Shown here: positions 15,379-23,921 of the stretch, piece by piece | Layout: every line of letters starts with the position of its first letter | How positions within the stretch are numbered: position 1 is the stretch's first letter | Source: Natronospirales bacterium | GTDB lineage: Bacteria; Pseudomonadota; Gammaproteobacteria; Natronospirales; REEB76 | Direction of reading: 5' to 3' | NCBI GenBank assembly: GCA_021792635.1 | Contig: JAJYUH010000007.1 | Coordinates: 1 to 64,000 of the forward strand | DNA: 64,000 bases | The notes under the pieces: generated by a model | Told to the model about the DNA's origin: nothing | Seen by the model: the letters and a program-made list of their open reading frames with translations, nothing else | Databases searched by the model: none | Made by a program: the position numbers and the translations under genes

Positions 15379-18045
15379 ATGGCCAATGATGTTGCAAAGC
15401 CGCAGGACCAGGATCCGGAAGAGACCCGGGAATGGCTGGATGCCCTCAAGTCGGTGCTGGAAGTGGAGGGCGTTGGCCGCGCCCACTATCTGATCGAGCA
15501 GCTCATTGACACCGCACGCCGCTCCGGTGCACACCTGCCCTATAGTCCCAACACCGCCTACGTGAACACCATTCCCGCGACGCAGCAGCCGCCCTATCCC
15601 GGTGACCGCGAGATGGAGAAGCGCCTCGAAGCGTATCTGCGCTGGAATGCCATGGCCATGGTGGTGCATGCCAACAAGGAAAACAACGGCATCGGCGGGC
15701 ATCTGGCCAGTTATGCCTCTGCCGGCACGCTGTTCGAGGTGGGCTTCAACCATTTCTGGCGTGCACCGCACCGGGATCATCTCGGTGACATGATTTACTT
15801 GCAGGGTCATTCCTCACCGGGCGTGTACGCGCGTTCCTATCTCGAGGGCCGCTTCACGGAAGAGCAGCTCATGAACTACCGCCGCGAGGTGGAGCGCAAC
15901 GGATTGTCCTCCTACCCGCATCCCTGGCTGATGCCGGACTATTGGCAGTTCCCGACGGTGTCCATGGGCCTCGGCCCCATCATGGCCATCTACCAGGCGC
16001 GCTTCATGCGCTACATGGAGCATCGCGGCTTCATCCAGCCTTCGGATCGCAAGATATGGTGCTTCCTCGGCGACGGCGAAGTGGACGAGCCCGAGTCGCT
16101 GGCGGCCACCTCGCTCGCCGCGCGCGAAAAGCTCGACAACCTGATTTTCGTCATCAACTGCAACCTGCAGCGTCTGGACGGTCCGGTGCGCGGCAACGGC
16201 AAGATCATCCAGGAGCTGGAGGCGCATTTCCGCGGCGCGGGCTGGAATGTCATCAAGGTGCTGTGGGGCTCGCGCTGGGACCCGCTGTTTATGAAGGACA
16301 CACAGGGCCTGCTGCCGAAACTCATGATGGAGTGCGTGGACGGCGACTACCAGGCGTTCAAGTCCAAGGACGGCGCTTTTGTGCGCGAGAAATTCTTCGG
16401 TCGTTATCCGGAACTGAAGGAAATGGTCGCCAACATGAGCGACGAGGAAATCTGGCGGCTCAACCGCGGCGGCCACGACGCGCGCAAGATCTATGCGGCC
16501 TACCAAGCGGCGGTGGAGCACAGGGGTCAGCCTACTGTGATCCTCGCCAAGACCATCAAAGGCTTCGGCCTCGGCCACGCCGCCCAGGGACAGAACATCG
16601 CCCACAACGTCAAGAAACTGAACGAGGAGTCCATGAAGGAACTCCGCGACAACTTCAACCTGCCCATCAGTGACGGGGAAATCACCGCGCGGCCGTTCAA
16701 GCGGCCGCCGGCGGACAGTCCGGAGATGAAATATCTGCAGGCGCGCCGTCAGGCGCTCGGCGGCTACCTGCCGCAGCGCCGCCGTGATGCCGCAGCCCAC
16801 GAAGTGCCCGGGCTTGAGATCTTCAAGAAGGAACTGGAGGGTACCGGTGAGCATGAGATTTCCACCACCATGGCCATGGTGCGTGTGCTCACCGCGTTGC
16901 TCAAGGACAAGGGCATCGGTAAGTACGTGGTGCCCATCATCCCCGATGAAGCCCGCAGCTTCGGCATGGAAGGACTGTTCCGCCAAGTGGGCATCTATTC
17001 GGCCATGGGCCAGCTCTACAAGCCTGAGGACGCCGACCAGCTCATGTATTACAAGGAGGCGGAGAGCGGCCAGTTACTGGAAGAGGGCATCACCGAGGCG
17101 GGCTCCATGAGTTCATTCATCGCCGCCGGCACCGCCTACAGCAACCACGGCGTGACCATGATTCCGTTCTATTGCTTCTACTCGCTGTTCGGCTGGCACC
17201 GCATGATGGACCTGTGCTGGGCGGCGGGCGACGCGCAGGCGCGCGGCTTTCTGGTGGGCGGCATTTCCGGCCGCACCACGCTGGAGGGCGAAGGATTGCA
17301 GCATCAGGACGGCCACACTCAACTCATGGCCGCCAACGTGCCCAACTGTATCCCCTACGACCCCGCCTTCGGCTATGAGATTGCGGTAATCGTGCAGGAT
17401 GGATTGCGCCGCATGTTCCGGGAGCAGCAGCACGTCTATTACTACTTCACCGTGATGAACGAGAACTATCCCCATCCGGCCATGCCCGGGGGTGCGGAGG
17501 AAGGCATCCGCCGCGGCCTGTACCTGTTGCGTGCAGGCGCTAAGGCGAAGCTGCGGGTACAGCTCATGGGTTCGGGCACGATCCTGCGGGAAGTGCTGGC
17601 TGCCGCCGAGTTGCTGGAAAAGGACTGGGGCGTGGCGGCGGACGTGTGGAGCGCCACCAGCTTCACGCTGTTGCGGCGTGACGGCGTGGATGTGATGCGC
17701 TGGAACCTGTTGCACCCGGGCAAGAAACCGCGCGTACCCTTCGTCACGCAGCAGCTTGAGGGCCACGCCGGTCCGGTGGTGGCGGCCAGCGATTACGTGC
17801 GGCTGTTTCCGGAGCAGATCCGCGAGTTTCTGCCACGCCGCTTTGTGACGCTCGGTACCGACGGCTTCGGCCGCAGCGATAATCGCGAGGGCCTGCGCCA
17901 CTTCTTCGAGGTAGATCGCCGTTACGTGGTCATCGCCGCCCTCAGGGCGATGAGCGATGAGGGCCAGCTCGACGCAGAACAGGTCGCCGAGGCTATCAAA
18001 AAGTACGGCGTCAATCCGGAAAAACCCAATCCGGCGACGGCGTAG
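15379..18045 (+). CDS. aceE: Pyruvate dehydrogenase E1, homodimeric type
   Basis: AceE decarboxylates pyruvate with thiamine diphosphate and acetylates the E2 lipoyl arm. The 888-residue product (E. coli 887) has the thiamine-binding motif GDGEVDEPES followed by NLIFVINCNLQRLDGPVRG, and GFGLGHAAQGQNIAHN, SSFIAAGTAYSNHGV and GEGLQHQDGHT in the C-terminal halves. ATG 15379 is chosen because GAGGAAAG lies about 10 nt upstream and homologues start with this sequence; the frame extends 66 nt further upstream. It is the first gene of the PDH set. Confidence 0.97.
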   Translation: MANDVAKPQDQDPEETREWLDALKSVLEVEGVGRAHYLIEQLIDTARRSGAHLPYSPNTAYVNTIPATQQPPYPGDREMEKRLEAYLRWNAMAMVVHANKENNGIGGHLASYASAGTLFEVGFNHFWRAPHRDHLGDMIYLQGHSSPGVYARSYLEGRFTEEQLMNYRREVERNGLSSYPHPWLMPDYWQFPTVSMGLGPIMAIYQARFMRYMEHRGFIQPSDRKIWCFLGDGEVDEPESLAATSLAAREKLDNLIFVINCNLQRLDGPVRGNGKIIQELEAHFRGAGWNVIKVLWGSRWDPLFMKDTQGLLPKLMMECVDGDYQAFKSKDGAFVREKFFGRYPELKEMVANMSDEEIWRLNRGGHDARKIYAAYQAAVEHRGQPTVILAKTIKGFGLGHAAQGQNIAHNVKKLNEESMKELRDNFNLPISDGEITARPFKRPPADSPEMKYLQARRQALGGYLPQRRRDAAAHEVPGLEIFKKELEGTGEHEISTTMAMVRVLTALLKDKGIGKYVVPIIPDEARSFGMEGLFRQVGIYSAMGQLYKPEDADQLMYYKEAESGQLLEEGITEAGSMSSFIAAGTAYSNHGVTMIPFYCFYSLFGWHRMMDLCWAAGDAQARGFLVGGISGRTTLEGEGLQHQDGHTQLMAANVPNCIPYDPAFGYEIAVIVQDGLRRMFREQQHVYYYFTVMNENYPHPAMPGGAEEGIRRGLYLLRAGAKAKLRVQLMGSGTILREVLAAAELLEKDWGVAADVWSATSFTLLRRDGVDVMRWNLLHPGKKPRVPFVTQQLEGHAGPVVAASDYVRLFPEQIREFLPRRFVTLGTDGFGRSDNREGLRHFFEVDRRYVVIAALRAMSDEGQLDAEQVAEAIKKYGVNPEKPNPATA

Positions 18046-18046
18046 G

Positions 18047-18133
18047 CGCGGCGTTGCACGCCGCGATTTGGGCGCATCGCGACGGGGCAGATTTTTGCTC
18101 CTGCAAAATCTGCATTTCCGCCATCCATGGCGG
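18047..18133. other. Three consecutive hairpins between aceE and aceF
   Basis: The 118-nt spacer holds three inverted repeats: CGCGGCGT/ACGCCGCG (18047-18065), GCAGATTTT/AAAATCTGC (18087-18113), and CCGCCAT/ATGGCGG (18118-18133). None is followed by a clear U-run, so they look like mRNA-processing or stability structures rather than a terminator. They could set the E1:E2 ratio. Confidence 0.55.
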
Positions 18134-18163
18134 TCACCGTCGCACACAAACAAGAGTCACGAC

Positions 18164-19558
18164 ATGAGCCAGACGGTCGAAGTAAAGGTTCCGGACATCG
18201 GCAACTTCAAGGACGTGAACGTCATTGAAGTGATGGTGAAGGCGGGCGACAGGATCGAAAAAGAGCAGGGACTCATCACCCTGGAGACCGACAAGGCGGC
18301 CATGGATGTGCCGTCGCCCTACGCCGGCACCGTGAAGGCGGTGAAGATTAAACAGGGTGACAAGATATCGGAAGGCTCAGCGATTCTTACGCTGGAAGTT
18401 ACCGAAACGGCAGAAAAGGCGGCTGAGCCAACGCCAGCCGTGCCCGCTCCCTCTTCCACGCAGCACATGGCACGCGATGTACAGGGAAGTACAAGTGCCG
18501 CGCGACCCTGGGAAGTCCCCGAAGGGGGAGGAGGCAGGATGCCGAAAGCGGCCAGCACGCAGAACCAGGTTTCTGCGACCGCAGCACCGGACACACAGCA
18601 CCCTCCCCCTGTACAACACGCAGCACCAAGCACACAGTATGCCATTGCTAACGAAGCCGGCTTCGACAAGGCCCATGCCGGTCCTTCGGTACGCAAGCTG
18701 GCGCGTGAACTGGGCGTGGACCTGACGCGCGTCAGCGGCAGTGGCCAGAAGAGCCGCATTACCCAGGAGGACGTGAAAGCCTTCGTGAAAGCGATGATGC
18801 AGGGCGGCGCTGCGATCGGCGGCGGTCTGCCGAGAGTTCCGGAAGTGGATTTCGCGGAATTTGGCGGGATCGAGATCAAGCCGCTGTCGCGCATCAAGCG
18901 CATTTCCGGACCGCGGCTGCAGGCCGCCTGGGTGAATGTGCCGCACGTCACCCAGCACGATGAGGCGGACATCACCGAACTCGACGCCACCCGCAAGGCG
19001 CTCAAGACCGACGCCGACAAAATCGGCGCCAAACTCACGCTGCTGGCGTTTCTGGTGAAGGCCTGCGTGGCCACGCTCAAGGAATTCCCGGAAGCCAACA
19101 GCTCCCTTGATCCCTCCGGCCAGAATCTGGTGTACAAGAAATATTTTCATATCGGCTTCGCCGCCGATACTCCCAACGGTCTGGTGGTGCCGGTGATCCG
19201 CGATGCGGATAAAAAGAACGTGTTCGAAATCGCCAGGGAACTGGGCGATCTCGCCCAGAAGGCCCGCGACGGCAGGCTCAAGATTAACGAGATGCAGGGC
19301 GGAACGTTCAGTATCTCCAGTCTCGGCGGCATCGGCGGCACAGCATTCACGCCTATCGTGAACGCGCCGGAGGTGGCCATCCTGGGCGTATCCCGCTCGC
19401 AGATGAAGCCGGTCTGGGACGGCAAGGAATTCCAGCCGCGGCTGATGTTGCCGCTGTCCCTATCCTACGACCACCGCGTGATTGACGGCGCCATGGCGGC
19501 GCGCTTCACCACCTTCCTGTGCCAAGTGCTGTCCGAGGTACGGGGGCTGGTGTTATAG
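18164..19558 (+). CDS. aceF: Dihydrolipoamide acetyltransferase (PDH E2), single lipoyl domain
   Basis: AceF is the E2 core that moves the acetyl group from E1 to CoA. Of 464 residues, 1-80 are one lipoyl domain (lipoyl-lysine in ETDKAAM), ~81-160 an unusual linker, ~165-210 the peripheral-subunit-binding domain (PSVRKLARELGVDLTRVSGS) and ~225-464 the catalytic domain ending in SYDHRVIDGAMAARF (HxxxDG). E. coli E2 has three lipoyl domains; one is common elsewhere. The linker is not the usual Ala/Pro type: it is STQ/TQH-rich, derived from a repeat also present in the nearby spacers, and identical over 165 nt to the linker of lpd. ATG 18164 gives the standard N-terminus. Confidence 0.96.
   Translation: MSQTVEVKVPDIGNFKDVNVIEVMVKAGDRIEKEQGLITLETDKAAMDVPSPYAGTVKAVKIKQGDKISEGSAILTLEVTETAEKAAEPTPAVPAPSSTQHMARDVQGSTSAARPWEVPEGGGGRMPKAASTQNQVSATAAPDTQHPPPVQHAAPSTQYAIANEAGFDKAHAGPSVRKLARELGVDLTRVSGSGQKSRITQEDVKAFVKAMMQGGAAIGGGLPRVPEVDFAEFGGIEIKPLSRIKRISGPRLQAAWVNVPHVTQHDEADITELDATRKALKTDADKIGAKLTLLAFLVKACVATLKEFPEANSSLDPSGQNLVYKKYFHIGFAADTPNGLVVPVIRDADKKNVFEIARELGDLAQKARDGRLKINEMQGGTFSISSLGGIGGTAFTPIVNAPEVAILGVSRSQMKPVWDGKEFQPRLMLPLSLSYDHRVIDGAMAARFTTFLCQVLSEVRGLVL
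18402..18604 (+). repeat. Linker-coding duplicate, copy 1 (in aceF)
   Basis: By eye, 18402-18566 is identical to 20471-20635 in lpd, and the next ~38 nt differ at two positions. The flanking lipoyl-domain DNA of the two genes is only about 80% alike, so identity jumps abruptly. The segment carries AGCACGCAGAACC, the core of the spacer repeats nearby. Confidence 0.9.
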
Positions 19559-19563
19559 AAAAT

Positions 19564-19641
19564 GTGCTGCGTACTGAGTGCTGCGTGTCCGGAAACCGAG
19601 GCGGAAGGTCAATAATTCCATGACTCAGCACTCAGCATCCG
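19564..19641. repeat. Spacer palindromic repeat, copy A (aceF-VOC)
   Basis: The left arm (19564-19590) is made of GTGCTGCGT/GAGTGCTGCGT units. The right arm (19622-19641) reads GACTCAGCACTCAGCATCC, the complementary orientation. CTGAGTGCTG in the left arm pairs with CAGCACTCAG in the right. It occupies the spacer right after the aceF stop. Same family as copies at 20115 and 49153. Confidence 0.8.
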
Positions 19642-19728
19642 GCACGTGGTATCAGTCGCGAGACACAAGAATCTCTACGAAAACCCGTGGCGGAACCAAG
19701 TTTGCACGCACTCCTGGGAAAAATTGAA

Positions 19729-20112
19729 ATGCACCACAGCCGTCTCTGTTCCATCATCATTGACTGCAATACCTATGATCTGGATGCCGCTGCGGCTTTC
19801 TGGAGTTCGGCGCTCGGTCGCTCCGTCAATCGTGAGAAGAGTGGAAATCCGGGGAAATACCGCGCGCTGGAAACCCCGCCCGGACAGATCAAGTGTGAAG
19901 TGCAGAAGGTGGATCATGCCAGCCGCGTGCACATTGATATCGAAACTGATGACATCGAGGCCGAAGTGGCGCGCCTGAGCCGGCTGGGTGCCAGGGAAGC
20001 CAAACGCATCAGGACCTGGGTAGTGATGGAAGCGCCCACTGGCCAGAAATTCTGCGTGGTGCAGCCGCAGTTGCCGGATTTTCCCAGGGGCGCGAACCGC
20101 TGGGAAGAATAG
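19729..20112 (+). CDS. VOC/glyoxalase-superfamily protein
   Basis: The ~127-residue protein has the two-module VOC fold: an N-terminal strand with IIIDCNTYDLDAAAAFWSSA and a second half with VHIDIETDDIEAEVARLSRLG, then GQKFCVVQPQ. Members include glyoxalases, dioxygenases and resistance proteins; the pattern DFWAAALGR is close to uncharacterised members. ATG 19729 is preferred over GTG 19687 because the domain starts there and a GGGAAA lies about 9 nt upstream. It is wedged between aceF and lpd, each side separated by a palindromic spacer repeat. A role in pyruvate dehydrogenase is not implied by its sequence. Confidence 0.8.
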   Translation: MHHSRLCSIIIDCNTYDLDAAAAFWSSALGRSVNREKSGNPGKYRALETPPGQIKCEVQKVDHASRVHIDIETDDIEAEVARLSRLGAREAKRIRTWVVMEAPTGQKFCVVQPQLPDFPRGANRWEE

Positions 20113-20114
20113 AA

Positions 20115-20192
20115 AGTGCTGCGTTTTAAGTGCTGCGTGCTGCGTCAAGATTGGATTCCGTTATTCTTTATGCAGCACTTAGCACGCAGAAC
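20115..20192. repeat. Spacer palindromic repeat, copy B (VOC-lpd)
   Basis: The left arm 20115-20145 has three TGCTGCGT-type units. The right arm 20170-20192 contains AGCACTTAGCACGCAGAAC. TAAGTGCTGC pairs with GCAGCACTTA across a ~25-nt loop. It starts 2 nt after the VOC stop codon. The same string with two changes occurs in the lpd coding linker at about 20753-20783. Confidence 0.85.
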
Positions 20193-20232
20193 CCACAGCG
20201 TCTAGAAGTGGCACCTGACAAAGAGAATCGCG

Positions 20233-22227
20233 ATGAGCCAAATCGTTGAGATAAAGGTTCCCGACATCGGCAACTTCAAGGACGTGGACGTCATTGAGGT
20301 GATGGTGAAGGCGGGCGACAAGATCGAGAAGGAGCAAGGACTCATTACCTTGGAGACCGACAAGGCCGCCATGGATGTGCCGTCGCCGTATGCGGGCACT
20401 GTCAAGGATGTCAAGGTGAAACCGGGCGCCAAGGTTTCGCAGGGCTCGCTGATCCTCACCCTGGAGGTATCCGAAACGGCAGAAAAGGCGGCTGAGCCAA
20501 CGCCAGCCGTGCCCGCTCCCTCTTCCACGCAGCACATGGCACGCGATGTACAGGGAAGTACAAGTGCCGCGCGACCCTGGGAAGTCCCCGAAGGGGGAGG
20601 AGGCAGGATGCCGAAAGCGGCCAGCACGCAGAACCCGGTTTCTGCGACCGCAGCACCGGACATACAGCACCCTTCCTCCGTACAGTACCCGGCACGCGGT
20701 ACCCAGAAACCCTCCGCCGCGGCAGCCGGCACTCAGCCTCCTTCTTCTCCGCAGCACGCAGCACTTGGCACGCAGCACGTCTCTGCCGCGACAGCGGCTG
20801 AATATTCCGGCAAAGTGGATGTGGAATGCGAAATGCTGGTGCTCGGCTCCGGCCCCGGCGGTTACACGGCGGCGTTCCGCGCCGCCGATCTCGGCAAAAA
20901 AGTCGTGCTGGTGGAGCGCTATGCCGCTCTCGGCGGCGTGTGTCTCAACGTCGGCTGCATCCCATCGAAAGCACTGCTGCATGCCGCCAAGGTGATTGAA
21001 GAAGCCGCCGAGATGACGGACCGCGGCATCAGTTTCGGTAAGCCGAAGATTGATGCCAAGAAACTGCGCGAATGGAAAAACAGCGTGGTGGGCAAACTCA
21101 CCGGCGGTCTGGTGACGCTCGCTAAACAACGCAAAGTACAGGTGGCGCAAGGTGTCGGCCAGTTTATTTCGCCGCACCATCTGGTTGTCGAGCAGGGCGG
21201 TAAAAAGACGGTGATCCGCTTCGAACAGTGCATCATCGCCGCCGGCTCGCAGGCTGCGAAGATCCCCGGTTTCTCGGACGACCCGCGGATTCTCGATTCC
21301 ACCTCCGCACTGGAACTGGAGGAACTGCCGGAGCGCATGCTGGTGATCGGCGGCGGCATCATCGGCCTGGAGATGGCCTGCATGTACGACGCCCTGGGTG
21401 TGAAGATCACCGTGGTGGAACTTACCGACACGCTCATCCCAGAGGCGGACCGGGACCTGGTGCGCATGCTGCAGAAACGCATTGAGAAGCGCTACGAGAA
21501 AATCCTGCTGGGCGTGAAGGTGGCGAAACTGGAAGCCACCAAGCAGGGAATCAAAGCCACATTCGATGGCAAGCCGGCGCCCGTACCGCAGACCTATGGC
21601 CGGGTGCTGGTGGCCGTGGGCCGCCGACCCAACGGCAAGCTGGTTGGTGCCGACAAGGCCGGAGTCGTCGTGGATGAACGCGGTTTCATCCCCGCAGACC
21701 GGGAACAGCGCACCAATGTGCCGCACATCTTCGCCATCGGCGACATCGCCGGCAATCCCATGCTGGCCCACAAGGCGAGTCACGAAGGCAAGGTGGCGGC
21801 GGAAGCAGCGGCGGGTTTGAAGGTCGCCAACGACGTGCGTGCCATTCCCTCCGTGGCCTACACCGATCCGGAAGTGGCCTGGGTGGGCCTCACGGAAAAG
21901 CAGGCGAAAGACCAGGGTATCGAAGTCGGCAAGGGCAGCTTTCCCTGGTCGGCCAGCGGCCGGAATCTTTCCTTGGGACGCGACGATGGCCTCACCAAGC
22001 TCTTGTTCGATCCCAAAACCCATCGCCTTCTCGGCGCCGGCATCGTCGGCTCCAACGCCGGCGATCTGATCGCGGAACTGGCACTTGCCATTGAGATGGG
22101 TTGCGATGCCGCCGACATCGGCCTGACCGTGCACCCGCACCCGACCTTGTCCGAGACCGTGATGTTCGCGGCTGAGGCGTTCGAGGGCACGATTACGGAT
22201 TTGTACATGCCGAAGAAGACCCATTGA
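20233..22227 (+). CDS. lpdA: Dihydrolipoamide dehydrogenase with N-terminal lipoyl domain
   Basis: Lpd reoxidises the E2 dihydrolipoyl groups with NAD+. The 664-residue protein has an extra lipoyl domain (1-80, ETDKAAM), a linker of about 110 residues, then the full flavoprotein from ~196: [18 protein letters not shown] (FAD), the redox disulfide [13 protein letters not shown], the NAD motif [10 protein letters not shown] and the catalytic VHPHPTLSE. Lipoyl-fused E3 is known in Neisseria, Xanthomonas and relatives. The linker is a copy of the aceF linker, extended with more TQH/TQP-type units ([20 protein letters not shown]). AAAGAG precedes ATG 20233. Confidence 0.96.
   Translation: MSQIVEIKVPDIGNFKDVDVIEVMVKAGDKIEKEQGLITLETDKAAMDVPSPYAGTVKDVKVKPGAKVSQGSLILTLEVSETAEKAAEPTPAVPAPSSTQHMARDVQGSTSAARPWEVPEGGGGRMPKAASTQNPVSATAAPDIQHPSSVQYPARGTQKPSAAAAGTQPPSSPQHAALGTQHVSAATAAEYSGKVDVECEMLVLGSGPGGYTAAFRAADLGKKVVLVERYAALGGVCLNVGCIPSKALLHAAKVIEEAAEMTDRGISFGKPKIDAKKLREWKNSVVGKLTGGLVTLAKQRKVQVAQGVGQFISPHHLVVEQGGKKTVIRFEQCIIAAGSQAAKIPGFSDDPRILDSTSALELEELPERMLVIGGGIIGLEMACMYDALGVKITVVELTDTLIPEADRDLVRMLQKRIEKRYEKILLGVKVAKLEATKQGIKATFDGKPAPVPQTYGRVLVAVGRRPNGKLVGADKAGVVVDERGFIPADREQRTNVPHIFAIGDIAGNPMLAHKASHEGKVAAEAAAGLKVANDVRAIPSVAYTDPEVAWVGLTEKQAKDQGIEVGKGSFPWSASGRNLSLGRDDGLTKLLFDPKTHRLLGAGIVGSNAGDLIAELALAIEMGCDAADIGLTVHPHPTLSETVMFAAEAFEGTITDLYMPKKTH
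20471..20673 (+). repeat. Linker-coding duplicate, copy 2 (in lpdA)
   Basis: Partner of 18402-18604: 165 nt identical by eye and two differences in the next ~38. After it the lpd linker continues with further degenerate copies of the spacer-repeat core, including GCAGCACTTGGCACGCAGCA. Confidence 0.9.
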
Positions 22228-22252
22228 GACCGGGGCGTGAAGGAAAGTTTCG

Positions 22253-22381
22253 TTGGAGCCTGATATCCAGTTGGCTCATAATTACGGCTTGTCAGCCGGG
22301 GATTGGGCGGTGGTCAGGAAACTCATCGGGAGGCATCAGCATGACATCCGGCGCGCCTGGGAAAAACACTTCAACGGTTGA
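22253..22381 (+). pseudogene. C-terminal remnant of a DUF4160-type gene
   Basis: The frame from 22253 to TGA 22379-22381 encodes about 42 residues reading like the C-terminus of DUF4160 proteins: LAHNYGLSAGDWAVVRKLIG then HDIRRAWEKHFNG. An in-frame stop at 22238-22240 lies upstream and no N-terminal part exists before lpd. DUF4160 genes normally sit directly before DUF2442 genes, and the reading frame overlaps the DUF2442 start here just as in intact pairs. I infer a truncated first gene of such a pair. Confidence 0.55.
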
Positions 22382-22610
22382 GGTTACGCACACCTCACAG
22401 CATGGTTTCTGGCTGTTGCTGGGTGACAAGGAACTCTTCCTGTCTTTTGAGAAATTCCCCTGGTTCCGTGATGCCGGCGCACAGGCGATTCATCACGTGG
22501 AATGGCCGCAACCACATCACTTGTACTGGCCGGAGCTGGATATTGATCTGGCGGTGGAGACAATCGAACATCCGGAGAATTTCCCGCTCGTATCAGAGCA
22601 TCGCAGATAA
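22341..22610 (+). CDS. DUF2442 protein
   Basis: From ATG 22341 (GGGAGG about 8 nt upstream) the 89-residue protein matches the DUF2442 pattern: FWLLLGDKELFLSFEKFPWF, then VEWPQPHHLYWPELDIDL. These small proteins usually pair with DUF4160 proteins and are suspected antitoxins or partners. Its partner is truncated here, so it may be an orphan. Confidence 0.75.
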   Translation: MTSGAPGKNTSTVEVTHTSQHGFWLLLGDKELFLSFEKFPWFRDAGAQAIHHVEWPQPHHLYWPELDIDLAVETIEHPENFPLVSEHRR

Positions 22611-22636
22611 GATATCCAACGAGCCGGGATGCAGAC

Positions 22637-23047
22637 GTGCGGTTGAACAAAACACGAGCAGATTCTGGGTTCTATGAGTCTTACGCGCATTTCTCCCGCA
22701 CGCTGCGTGCCTGGCTGGTGGCCTATGGCGTGGGTGTGCCGGTGTTGCTGGTCAGCCAGCAATTCATCGCCAAGGCCATCATCAAGGCCGGTACCGGCGG
22801 GCTGATTACCTGGCTGTTTTTGATCGGCGTCGCCATCCAGGTACTGGCGGCGCTGCTGTACAAATACTCCATGGCGTATCTGTACAGCGCCGAGGTGGAA
22901 CCTGAGCTGAACGGCACGTGGCGCGTGAAAATCGCAGAATGGTTATCCAATGCAGTGTGGCTGGAAGCACTGTTCGATCTTGTTTCCATTGCTTTGTTCG
23001 TTTGCGGGACATTCATGGTGGTGACCGCTGTGCTGGTACCTGCTTAG
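22637..23047 (+). CDS. Hypothetical small inner-membrane protein
   Basis: The 136-residue product has three hydrophobic segments, about 28-48, 55-78 and 110-135, with a short cytoplasmic or periplasmic stretch (YLYSAEVEPELNGTWRVKI) between the second and third. The start is GTG 22637 with a weak GGGA upstream. I do not recognise the family. It lies 11 nt before the DUF1272 gene and may share its transcript. Confidence 0.65.
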   Translation: MRLNKTRADSGFYESYAHFSRTLRAWLVAYGVGVPVLLVSQQFIAKAIIKAGTGGLITWLFLIGVAIQVLAALLYKYSMAYLYSAEVEPELNGTWRVKIAEWLSNAVWLEALFDLVSIALFVCGTFMVVTAVLVPA

Positions 23048-23058
23048 GGGGAGTGTCC

Positions 23059-23316
23059 ATGCTGGAAATGCGCCCCAACTGCGAATGCTGCGACCTGGAC
23101 CTGCCGCCGGATTCGAACGAGGCCATGATCTGCACGTTCGAATGCACGTTTTGCCGGGATTGCGCTGAGAAGCGTTTTCACGGCGTGTGTCCCAACTGTG
23201 GCGGGGAATTCACCCGACGGCCTGTGCGACCCGGGCGGCTGCTGGAAAAATATCCCGCCTCTGCAAAGCGGGTCCGCAACCCGAAGTGCGTCGGCACAGC
23301 GCAGGCAAACGCGTGA
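23059..23316 (+). CDS. DUF1272 zinc-binding protein
   Basis: The protein is a typical DUF1272 member: MLEMRPNCECCDLDLPPDS, then CTFECTFCRDCAEKR and GVCPNCGGEFTRRPVRP. The paired Cys motifs should bind zinc. AGGGGGAG upstream supports ATG 23059. Length is 85 residues. The function of the family is unknown. Its stop overlaps a possible GTG start of the downstream acetyltransferase. Confidence 0.9.
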   Translation: MLEMRPNCECCDLDLPPDSNEAMICTFECTFCRDCAEKRFHGVCPNCGGEFTRRPVRPGRLLEKYPASAKRVRNPKCVGTAQANA

Positions 23317-23321
23317 GTGCA

Positions 23322-23906
23322 ATGTCCGTGCTGACCGGCCGGCAGGTCCGGCTGGAACCGCTTTCTCCCAGCCACCTGGACGGACTGTGCGCCATCGGCC
23401 TGGATGCACCCCTGTGGCAGTGGACAACGAACCGTATCCAGGACCGTGAGGAGATGCGGGACTACATCGAAACGGCTCTGGATGAGCAACAACGTGGGGT
23501 ATCGCTGCCTTTCGTCACGCTTCTGACAGCGACAGGCCAGACAGTGGGTTCCACGCGCTTTGCCAATATGGACCTGAAAAACCGGCGTGTGGAGATCGGC
23601 TGGACCTGGATCGGCGTGCCCTGGCAGCGCACGGCGGTGAACACCGAGGCCAAGTACCTGATGCTCTGCCATGCTTTCGAGACGCTTGGTTGCCAGCGGG
23701 TGGAATTCAAGACCGATGCGCTGAACAGCCGTTCCCGGCAGGCGATCCTGCGGCTGGGGGCAAAAGAGGAGGGCGTCCTGCGCAGGCACATGGTCACTTA
23801 CAGCGGGCGCCTGCGGGATACCGTGTATTTCAGTATTCTGGACGATGAATGGCCTTCCGTTAAAGCCCGCCTGCAAGCAAAATTGCAACTGTCCGTCAGC
23901 CGATAA
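23322..23906 (+). CDS. GNAT-family N-acetyltransferase (RimJ/RimL-like)
   Basis: The ~194-residue protein has the GNAT fold of the RimJ/L type: LTGRQVRLEPLSPSHLDGL at the start, VEIGWTWIGVPWQRTAVNTE covering the acetyl-CoA loop, and FKTDALNSRSRQAILRLGA near the end. It likely acetylates a protein N-terminus or small amine; the substrate is unknown. ATG 23322 is chosen; GTG 23313, overlapping the DUF1272 stop, is an alternative. Confidence 0.88.
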   Translation: MSVLTGRQVRLEPLSPSHLDGLCAIGLDAPLWQWTTNRIQDREEMRDYIETALDEQQRGVSLPFVTLLTATGQTVGSTRFANMDLKNRRVEIGWTWIGVPWQRTAVNTEAKYLMLCHAFETLGCQRVEFKTDALNSRSRQAILRLGAKEEGVLRRHMVTYSGRLRDTVYFSILDDEWPSVKARLQAKLQLSVSR

Positions 23907-23921
23907 ATCAAGGCAGCCCCC

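Noticed and set aside
20179..22224. 681-codon open frame on the minus strand opposite lpd
   Set aside because: It is the mirror of a high-GC real gene, has no domain pattern and would overlap lpd entirely. The same applies to long frames opposite aceE, metG, the DUF4382 gene and nadC.
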